From DASVHF01 sp036382695 (GTDB taxonomy: Bacteria > Patescibacteriota > Microgenomatia > Woykebacterales > RBG-16-39-9b), in assembly GCA_036382695.1 (NCBI GenBank), contig DASVHF010000025.1:1-33450 (forward strand): a DNA stretch of 33,450 nucleotides, given 5' to 3'. The first letter of the stretch is position 1; every line of letters starts with the position of its first letter. Below the pieces are notes generated by a model. It did not search any database, was not told the origin of the DNA, and saw only the letters and a list, made by a program, of their open reading frames with translations. Position numbers and translations under genes: made by a program. This document shows positions 27,952 to 33,450 of this stretch, piece by piece.

Positions 27952-28671
27952 ATGGAAAATATTATTGAGGTTGAAGGTTTAAATAAAAAATTTCCGCCTG
28001 ACACCCACGCCATCGTCGAATTTAACCTTCAAGTGAAAAAAGGAATTACCTTTGGTTTGCTTGGTCCAAACGGCTCGGGAAAAACCACTTTAATCCGTAT
28101 TTTAGTTGGAATTTTGAAGCTGGATTCAGGTCGGGTCGTGGTGATTGATGAATCGCTGTCTTGGAGCGAAAGAGCAAAAAGGATTGGCTATATGACTCAG
28201 GTTCACGCTTTATATCAAGATCTGACGGTGGCAGAAAATTTAGATTTTTTTGCCACAATTTATGGACTTTCTACCAAGGAGAAGAAAAAAAGAGTTGAAG
28301 AGTTAGTTTCTTTGGTCAAGCTGGAAGGAAAGGAAAAATCCCCGGTTGCAACTTTGAGTGGCGGGATGAGGCAAAGAGTCTCGCTCGTTGCCAGCTTGCT
28401 CCACAAGCCGCAGCTGGTATTTCTAGACGAACCAACTGTTGGGATCGACCCGGCGTTGCGAATTGAGTTTTGGGATTATTTCAGGAAGCTAAACAAAGAA
28501 GGAACGAGCATAGTTTTATCCACCCATGTGATGGAGGAAGCAGCTCGCTGCGACGAGCTCGCACTACTTCGTGATGGAAGGCTTTTGGCCCAGGGAAAAG
28601 TAGAAGAGTTATTAGCAGAAACTAAAACGAAAACTCTAGAAGAAGCCTTTTTGGCTTTGGAGGCGCCTTGA
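27952..28671 (+). CDS. ABC-2 exporter ATP-binding protein
   Basis: 239 residues from ATG 27952. Walker A GPNGSGKTTLIR, Q-loop MTQ near residue 83, signature LSGGMRQRVSLVASL, Walker B LVFLDEPTVGIDP and H-loop STHVMEEAARCDEL place it in the DrrA/ABC-2 exporter family. The C-terminus (LLAETKTKTLEEAFLAL) is the short tail typical of the group. It overlaps the permease gene by one base (TGATG). An SD is absent. The cargo may be a drug, lipid or polysaccharide; unknown. Confidence 0.94.
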   Translation: MENIIEVEGLNKKFPPDTHAIVEFNLQVKKGITFGLLGPNGSGKTTLIRILVGILKLDSGRVVVIDESLSWSERAKRIGYMTQVHALYQDLTVAENLDFFATIYGLSTKEKKKRVEELVSLVKLEGKEKSPVATLSGGMRQRVSLVASLLHKPQLVFLDEPTVGIDPALRIEFWDYFRKLNKEGTSIVLSTHVMEEAARCDELALLRDGRLLAQGKVEELLAETKTKTLEEAFLALEAP

Positions 28672-29774
28672 TGAGCCCAAGAAGAGTTTTTGCGATCGCA
28701 AAAAGAATTATTAGGCAGTTTGTTCATGATCGAAGAACAGTTGGGTTAATCGTCGTCGTCCCGATCTTACTACTTTCGATTTTGGGGGCCTTATTTAAAA
28801 CGACGCAGGTTTTTGAGGCTGGTTTGGTAAATCAAGACCAAGGCGTGGCGACACCGCTTGGTTTTCAACGCATCTCCCAAAAAGCCCTAGACTCGTTGGA
28901 AGGGAGCGAAAGTTTAACTTGGCACAAGCTATCCCTTGAAGAAGCAAAAAAGGATCTTGAAGAAGGCTCCCTTGATGCCTACGTGCTTTTACCAAAAGAT
29001 TTTAGTCAGAGCGTCACTGAGCAGAAAAAGCCCCAGATCACGATCGCTTTGGAAGGTTCGGATCCAAATATTTCTCAGCAAACTTTGGGTCTAATCAACC
29101 AAAACTTAGCAAGAGCGTTAGCAGGCCAACAATTAGCAGAAATAAAAGTAGAGTATCTTTACGGAGGCGAAGAATTTACCAGCCTAGATTATTTTGCGCC
29201 GGTTTTTATTGCTTTTTTTGCTTTTTTCTTTGTCTTCCTTCTGACCAGCGTCTCTTTCTTGAGAGAGCGGGCACAAGGAACAATTGAGAGGCTTTTTGCT
29301 TCACCGGTGAATAATGCTGAAATTGTTCTTGGCTATTTTCTCGGCTTTTTGATATTTGCCACGGTCCAATCATTGATAGTTTTACTTTTCACCATTTATG
29401 TCCTTGACGTGCATTTCATCGGAAACATTTGGTTCATTCTTTTAATTGAGCTGATTTTGGTAGTGGGGTCGGTCAATATGGGAATTTTCCTGTCCGCTTT
29501 TGCCAAAAACGAGCTTCAGGTGGTTCAATTTATGCCGCTCATAATCGTTCCTCAAGGTCTTCTTTCTGGCTTAATCTGGCCAATAAAATCAATGCCGCCT
29601 CTTTTACAATGGATATCTTACGCTATGCCTCTTACCTATGCGAATGATGCTTTGAGGGGCTTGATGATCCGAGGAGCAGGTTTATCGAAGGTAAGTCTAG
29701 ATATTTACGTATTGGTAGCCTTTGCCCTGCTGATGATCTTCTTGGCTGGATTATCTATAAGAAGAGGAGTCTAA
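28671..29774 (+). CDS. ABC-2 type permease
   Basis: 367 residues from ATG 28671, coupled to the ATPase by TGATG. One N-terminal membrane helix (about 24-42), an extracytoplasmic domain (45-170), and five C-terminal helices (about 180-205, 225-250, 255-280, 290-312, 340-360). Family motifs are FLRERAQGTIERLFASPVNNAEIVLGYFLG and LSGLIWPIKSMPPLLQWISYAMPLTYANDALRGLM, as in ABC2_membrane_3. It forms an exporter with the upstream ATPase. Confidence 0.93.
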   Translation: MSPRRVFAIAKRIIRQFVHDRRTVGLIVVVPILLLSILGALFKTTQVFEAGLVNQDQGVATPLGFQRISQKALDSLEGSESLTWHKLSLEEAKKDLEEGSLDAYVLLPKDFSQSVTEQKKPQITIALEGSDPNISQQTLGLINQNLARALAGQQLAEIKVEYLYGGEEFTSLDYFAPVFIAFFAFFFVFLLTSVSFLRERAQGTIERLFASPVNNAEIVLGYFLGFLIFATVQSLIVLLFTIYVLDVHFIGNIWFILLIELILVVGSVNMGIFLSAFAKNELQVVQFMPLIIVPQGLLSGLIWPIKSMPPLLQWISYAMPLTYANDALRGLMIRGAGLSKVSLDIYVLVAFALLMIFLAGLSIRRGV

Positions 29775-29790
29775 ACCTTGGAGGATAGCT

Positions 29791-29823
29791 ACGATTCGGA
29801 ACCAAGCCCTATAGTACTTGACT
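29791..29823 (+). repeat. Dispersed repeat family, degenerate copy
   Basis: Aligns with 27111-27143: ACGATTCGGAACCA, then TATAGTACTTGAC at the end. It lies between the convergent ABC-2 permease and mgtE-like genes. Confidence 0.6.
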
Positions 29824-29840
29824 TCTTCTATTTGTAGGGC

Positions 29841-30824
29841 CTATCTGATGATAAAGAGAGCAAATAGGAAGTAGATAACCACACTGATGACATCTTGCAG
29901 GGCAGTTGCAAGCGGGCCGCTGCCCAGAGCAGGATCTTTACCCAGCACCTTAAATACAATAGGTAAGACCGATGCAAGGATCGAGGCAATAGTACTCGCC
30001 ACAAAAAGCGACAAAGCCACCACAATCCCAATCTCAACCGACTTACTGATAATCATTGCTCCCAAGCCCCCGATAATTCCCAACAGCGAGCCTAAAATAA
30101 CTCCAACAAACAACTCGTTTAGTAAATATCTCCAATAGGCGAGTTTGAGTGTTGCTAAAGCACGGACCGCGATAGCCTCTGATTGAGTCCCAACAGAGTC
30201 TGCGATATAAGCCACAACCGGTAGAAAATACGCTAGGGCAATTGATTTTTGAAGCGATTCTTCAAACCAGCTTGAAATTAAACCAAGCCCAAGACCAACG
30301 AGTAAGCCAATGATGAGCCACGGGATTCGTGATTTGACAATAAGGCCAGTACGCTCTGAAGCTAGTTTGACGATGCTAGTACCTTTGCCTCGGATACCAG
30401 CGGTTAGTAGAGCGTCTTCGATATGCTCCTGATGCATTACATCAATGATGGTGTTAGCAGCGATCGCGCCAAGCAGTTGGCCGTCATTATTGACAACTGG
30501 TATTGTGACGATATCGTTTTTAACGGCAAGGAAAACCGCCTTCTCCTGATCCTCGTCGGGCAGTAAAAATACTTTCGCCGGTTGCATTAATGTCTCGCTG
30601 CTTGCTCCAGAATCTGATTGCACGGTAGTGGCCATATCAATAAAGCCAAGCAGCTTTTTGTTTTCATCAACGACATAAACATTTCTGATAGCGTCCCAGC
30701 TTTTAGTTGATAAGTTTCGGAGAATCTGACTAAAGTTATCACGGGGTCTGCAAGTAGGGATCTTGGTCGACATGATACTGCCGATAGATTCAGGTTCGTA
30801 TGTTTGGCTTGGTACTTGTCGCAT
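29841..30824 (-). CDS. mgtE: MgtE-family magnesium transporter, short form
   Basis: 327 residues against about 450 in classical MgtE: the superhelical N domain is missing. It starts with two CBS domains (about 10-130: MSTKIPTCRPRDNF, NVYVVDENKKLLGFIDM, KNDIVTIPVVNNDGQLLGAI) joined by a plug-like helix to five membrane helices. The pore part has LPVVAYIADSVGTQSEAIAVRALA and DPALGSGPLATALQDVISVVIYF, the Mg2+-site helices. CBS domains probably gate Mg2+ flow. TATAAT is 6 nt before the ATG (leaderless). The promoter is back to back with that of the APC permease. Confidence 0.92.
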   Translation of the reverse strand: MRQVPSQTYEPESIGSIMSTKIPTCRPRDNFSQILRNLSTKSWDAIRNVYVVDENKKLLGFIDMATTVQSDSGASSETLMQPAKVFLLPDEDQEKAVFLAVKNDIVTIPVVNNDGQLLGAIAANTIIDVMHQEHIEDALLTAGIRGKGTSIVKLASERTGLIVKSRIPWLIIGLLVGLGLGLISSWFEESLQKSIALAYFLPVVAYIADSVGTQSEAIAVRALATLKLAYWRYLLNELFVGVILGSLLGIIGGLGAMIISKSVEIGIVVALSLFVASTIASILASVLPIVFKVLGKDPALGSGPLATALQDVISVVIYFLFALFIIR

Positions 30825-30830
30825 GAATTT

Positions 30831-30859
30831 ATTATATTAAAAATTATTAGCTATTGCAG
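30831..30859 (-). promoter_or_regulatory. Promoter of mgtE
   Basis: Minus strand TATAAT (30831-30836), with CTGCAA (30854-30859) 17 nt upstream as a weak -35. Those six bases also serve the divergent promoter. Confidence 0.55.
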
Positions 30860-30881
30860 CTATATTATCATTATATATAAT
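30854..30881 (+). promoter_or_regulatory. Promoter of the APC permease gene
   Basis: TTGCAG (30854-30859), 16 nt, TATAAT (30876-30881). ATG 30888 is 6 nt beyond, which rejects the longer frame from 30804. Confidence 0.65.
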
Positions 30882-30887
30882 TTACTC

Positions 30888-32246
30888 ATGCAGATGAACC
30901 CGACCGGAGGTTTATTAAATGTAGTTTGGTCCGCGCTGCGCAGCGTTGGTCGATTACGCCCCAAATTTCCCATTTTTGGATTGAGAAGAGAGTTGAAGCT
31001 AACGGACGTCATCTTAATTGGCATCGGGGGTACCATAGAGGCAAGTATTTTTGTACTAATTGCGCCAGGAGCGGCAATCGCGGGAAAATTATTACCCGTA
31101 AGCTTTATTCTTGGCGGAATTTTGGCTTTTGCAGTCGCCTTAATATATGCCGAAGTGGCTACCAACATGCCTTCGGAAGGTGCAGATCTGAGATTTATTT
31201 TCAAGTCCTTTACTTCGGATCTTTGGGCATTTATTACTTCGTGGTTAGTTATCTTAGGTGATTTGGCCTACTTCGCCCTCAACCTGCTGGGATTGGCATT
31301 TTATGTGAGGGCAATTATACCGATAAATCATCTGGTATTTGCCGTGGTAGTTTTACTAGCAGTAACAGCAGCGAATTTACGAGGTGTTAAGCGGGTTAGT
31401 CTAGTTGAGAGCGCAATTACAATTTTACTTTTGTTCTTTTTTGCTGTTTTCATTGGTTGGGTTTTCTTCAATAACTTTAATAGTTTGCTTCCAGCGGAGC
31501 CTGTAGTGGATGGAATAAATTTATACTCACTAGGAACTATTTTGGCCGGTACAGCGCTTATTTACACTACATTTATTGGTTATGAAGATATAACCTCTGT
31601 TGCGGGGGAGGTGAGGCAGCCTCACAAAGTTTTGCCAAAAGCTTTGATTTTCACGGTGGTTATCACCACACTTTTGTACGTAGCGATTTCATTTCTCGCT
31701 ACACAAGTGGTTCCGATTGAGCAGTTAAAAACTTCAGAAAGCCCGCTGCTGCTTTTAGCCAAAATAAGTAATATACCAATATTTCTTATTACCATAACGG
31801 CTGTCTTGGCGATTCTCAGCACAATTGTTGTGGCTCTTCTTGTGGCCTCACGTAAGCTTTACGCACTTTCCCAAGAAGGTTATATGAAGAATTCGTTTGG
31901 AAGCTTGAACCAAAGGGGTATTCCTACCAACGCAATTTTATTTTGTAGCGTAATAGTCTTGGGGCTGCTATTTACAAATTCAATTAAATTTGTTGCTTAC
32001 CTTGGAAACTCGGTTTATCTTGTTGGCGTTATTGCGACTACTATTGCGCTGGTGATAATGAAAAATAAAGATAAAAACTTTGGTCGGTGGTTCAAAGTAC
32101 CGTTTTTCCCTCTAGTGCCAATTTTGGTGACCAGCCTTTCTATGCTTGTTTTGATATTTGTTGAACGCGGAGCGCTGATATACGTGCTTGCTTGGGCTGT
32201 AGTTGGTGGGGTAGTTTACTTCTCGACAAAGTTACTAAAAGCGTAA
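30888..32246 (+). CDS. APC-superfamily amino acid permease
   Basis: 452 residues from ATG 30888; an ATG two codons later is also possible. About 12 membrane helices. The first helix has the APC signature LTDVILIGIGGTIEASIFVLIAPGAAIAG (GxG of the unwound TM1); TM2 and 3 include FILGGILAFAVALIYAEVATNMPSEGADLRF; TM6 region FIGYEDITSVAGEVRQPHKVLPKAL; a conserved cytoplasmic loop SRKLYALSQEGY.K. It should import amino acids or a related amine, likely with an ion. The TM1 GTIEASIF in place of the common GAGIF is a small difference. Divergent from mgtE across 63 nt; TATAAT 6 nt before the ATG. Confidence 0.93.
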   Translation: MQMNPTGGLLNVVWSALRSVGRLRPKFPIFGLRRELKLTDVILIGIGGTIEASIFVLIAPGAAIAGKLLPVSFILGGILAFAVALIYAEVATNMPSEGADLRFIFKSFTSDLWAFITSWLVILGDLAYFALNLLGLAFYVRAIIPINHLVFAVVVLLAVTAANLRGVKRVSLVESAITILLLFFFAVFIGWVFFNNFNSLLPAEPVVDGINLYSLGTILAGTALIYTTFIGYEDITSVAGEVRQPHKVLPKALIFTVVITTLLYVAISFLATQVVPIEQLKTSESPLLLLAKISNIPIFLITITAVLAILSTIVVALLVASRKLYALSQEGYMKNSFGSLNQRGIPTNAILFCSVIVLGLLFTNSIKFVAYLGNSVYLVGVIATTIALVIMKNKDKNFGRWFKVPFFPLVPILVTSLSMLVLIFVERGALIYVLAWAVVGGVVYFSTKLLKA

Positions 32247-32361
32247 GAAAAGCCAACAAAAAATTTGGTTAATCTTTTAGCCCGTCGGTTTGTGTTTGGG
32301 AAATTCTAGTGCTGCACTAAAAAACCAAACCGATTTGTTATAATGCAAAGGCAATATGTGC

Positions 32362-32399
32362 ATCGCTAGGAGCGGAGCGACGCAGGGCGCTTTAGCGAT
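32362..32399 (+). other. Strong intergenic hairpin upstream of the 41-residue gene
   Basis: ATCGCTA..AGCG (32362-32374) pairs with CGCT.TAGCGAT (32388-32399), 11 bp in two blocks. It has no T-tract, so a terminator is unlikely; it lies 18 nt before a TATAAT. Confidence 0.6.
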
Positions 32400-32416
32400 C
32401 TATTGTTTGCAGGGCA

Positions 32417-32422
32417 TATAAT
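32417..32422 (+). promoter_or_regulatory. -10 box of the 41-residue gene
   Basis: Consensus TATAAT, 36 nt before the ATG, with no clear -35. A second TATAAT lies at 32339-32344, before the hairpin. Confidence 0.5.
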
Positions 32423-32458
32423 GGCGGTGATTTGTTTACAAAGGAGGTGACAAACGTA

Positions 32459-32584
32459 ATGGATTCTTTGTTTGACCCGACTGCTTGGGGTTCACCAGTT
32501 GGTCTGGGTTTGTTTCTCCTATTTTTAGGCGGATTTATTTTTCTCCTATCTCTTGCTGACCGGGCAAGAAAAGATAAAAAGTAG
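32459..32584 (+). CDS. 41-residue single-span membrane protein
   Basis: A short gene with an exceptionally good SD, AAAGGAGGTGA, 8 nt before ATG 32459. The protein has a short acidic N-terminus (MDSLFDPTAWG), one membrane helix (about 13-32, VGLGLFLLFLGGFIFLLSLA) and a strongly basic tail ending RARKDKK, so N-out/C-in orientation is likely. I recognise no family. It is monocistronic: the following gene converges on it. Small single-pass proteins like this often regulate a larger membrane partner; no partner can be named here. Confidence 0.75.
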   Translation: MDSLFDPTAWGSPVGLGLFLLFLGGFIFLLSLADRARKDKK

Positions 32585-32595
32585 TAATCGTAACC

Positions 32596-33255
32596 TCAAC
32601 TTAAGCTCCCGTCTTTGAGGTGGTAGGTTTTATTGGTTTGGCCGGCGATGGAGAGATCATGAGTAACGACAATAACCGTTGTATTTTCCGATTTCGAGAG
32701 CTGGTGAAGCAGGTCAAAAATCATCTTGCCGGTCTGACTGTCAAGGTTCCCAGTTGGTTCATCGGCGAGAATAATTTCCGGTTTATTAATCAAGGCTCTG
32801 GCGATTGCTACCCTTTGCTGCTCACCGCCGGAAAGTAGGCTTGGGAGTTGATTTGCTCGCTCGGCTAATCCAACCTTCTCAAGGACATCAAGAGTTCTAG
32901 TTTTATCGTTCCGACCTCTTTTAGCAATCGCGGCTTCGACATTTTGCCGCGCAGTTAATGTTGGAATCAGATTGAAGCTTTGGAAAATAAAGCCAATCCT
33001 TTTTTGGCGAAGGTCTGATAACCTTCGATCGTTTAGCCGGGTAACATCTTTGTCATCAATTTTAATATCGCCGCTGGTTGGTTTATCAAGACAGCCGAGA
33101 AGTTGGAGAAGTGTACTTTTTCCAGAACCAGATGGACCGACAATCGCCAGAAAATCGCCTTTGTTGACTGTGAGGTTGAGTCCGTCAACTGCATGGATCA
33201 TTGAGCGGCCGCTTTTATATATTTTTGTCAAATTACTAATTTCTATAAGCACCAT
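32596..33255 (-). CDS. ABC transporter ATP-binding protein (MacB/LolD type), second system
   Basis: 219 residues. Walker A GPSGSGKSTLLQ, Q-loop FQSFNLIPTLTARQNVE, signature LLSGGEQQRVAIARAL, Walker B IILADEPTGNLDS, H-loop VTHDLS. It closely parallels the ATPase at 24085-24786 (same motif spacing and TGNLDSQTG), so they are paralogs. Its ATG overlaps the stop of the permease gene (TAATG). It forms a MacB-like complex with it. Confidence 0.94.
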   Translation of the reverse strand: MVLIEISNLTKIYKSGRSMIHAVDGLNLTVNKGDFLAIVGPSGSGKSTLLQLLGCLDKPTSGDIKIDDKDVTRLNDRRLSDLRQKRIGFIFQSFNLIPTLTARQNVEAAIAKRGRNDKTRTLDVLEKVGLAERANQLPSLLSGGEQQRVAIARALINKPEIILADEPTGNLDSQTGKMIFDLLHQLSKSENTTVIVVTHDLSIAGQTNKTYHLKDGSLS

Positions 33256-33450
33256 TAAAGTTGCCTCAATGCTTCCTGCGGCTTCATTCTTGATGCCTTA
33301 AAAGCCGCCAGAGCTCCAGCGACTACCGAGCCGAGAATTGCCACACCAGCGCCAAGTAATAATATTAAGTAGTTAAAAGTGATATCAAGTTTAAGATTGG
33401 CAGCGGTTGGAGTGTTATTTGCGCTTTCCGCGAACCTTCGCATGAAAGGC
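33255..33450 (-). CDS. ABC transporter permease, MacB/FtsX family (partial, 5' end off window)
   Basis: The last 64 codons of a permease that continues beyond the window edge (the frame is open to 33450). It ends with one membrane helix (LILLLGAGVAILGSVVAGALAAF) and the conserved tail KASRMKPQEALRQL, as the MacB-like permease at 24798 (IRAARVAPMETLKAL). The stop overlaps the ATPase start (TAATG), so the two are one operon. Only the C-terminus is available. Confidence 0.85.
   Translation of the reverse strand, partial: PFMRRFAESANNTPTAANLKLDITFNYLILLLGAGVAILGSVVAGALAAFKASRMKPQEALRQL

Noticed and set aside
32247..32280. Terminator after the APC permease gene
   Set aside because: CCAA/TTGG arms of 4 bp with A/T bases between are too weak to call.
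1..33450. UGA recoded as an amino acid, as in some CPR lineages
   Set aside because: TGA ends several genes inside ATGA or TGATG overlaps (6583, 23013, 28671), and reading through would extend proteins past natural family ends.
1..33450. CRISPR array or cas genes
   Set aside because: No set of regularly spaced short repeats and no Cas-like motif was seen; the repeats found are single or dispersed.

Overview
The window looks like a chromosomal segment of a Candidate Phyla Radiation (Patescibacteria) bacterium. This is an inference from gene content: signal-peptide proteins ending in TrbC/VirB2-like membrane pairs, a coiled-coil SpoIID protein, small membrane proteins of no known family, short transporters, a cluster of toxin-antitoxin pairs, and very compact spacing. 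UGA is a stop codon: several genes end at TGA inside ATGA or TGATG overlaps. No rRNA, CRISPR array, transposase or phage gene was seen.

Layout. 1-1.3 kb (minus): two exported pilin-like membrane proteins. 1.4-1.7 kb: an isolated small membrane gene with its own promoter, Shine-Dalgarno (SD) site and hairpin, beside an intergenic region with three strong inverted repeats. 2.0-7.5 kb (plus): SpoIID-type cell-wall protein, PH-domain membrane protein, a small membrane protein, a PP2C-like/beta-propeller protein, smpB and ssrA (tmRNA). 7.6-12.7 kb: comF, a tRNA cluster (Ser, Ser, Arg, Ser, Arg, then Ser) with several tRNA fragments, a membrane protein, a PP2C phosphatase, a Nudix hydrolase and two isolated GC-rich membrane-protein genes. 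12.7-16.7 kb: dnaG-rpoD, a membrane protein and a YkuK-like RNase H-fold protein. 16.7-22.4 kb (minus): SERCA-type Ca2+ ATPase, nickel superoxide dismutase with its maturation peptidase, a secreted protein, and an ECF sigma factor with a DUF5667-like partner. 22.5-27 kb: tRNA-Asn, MNT/HEPN, HicBA and RHH/PIN toxin-antitoxin pairs, and a MacB-like ABC exporter. 27-33.45 kb: a two-gene GC-rich cassette between direct repeats, an ABC-2 exporter, a short MgtE, an APC permease, a 41-residue membrane protein and a second MacB-like exporter running off the end.

Two initiation styles coexist. Most housekeeping and TA genes have a sigma-70 -10 box about 6-11 nt before the ATG and no SD, which predicts leaderless or near-leaderless mRNAs. 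A second set of short genes (1438-1689, 10714-11307, 11915-12409, 20534-21076, 27203-27684, 32459-32584) has a 5' leader and a strong SD; most also have a hairpin or terminator, and several are richer in GC. These short, self-contained genes of unknown function are the best candidates for something undescribed.

Other points to check are a tmRNA whose T-loop lacks the TTCRA consensus, a tRNA-Arg with anticodon GCG, tRNA-Ser fragments flanking an intact tRNA-Ser, and a dispersed repeat family with a tRNA-3'-end-like core. Promoters, hairpins and starts were read by eye; no search or folding program was run.
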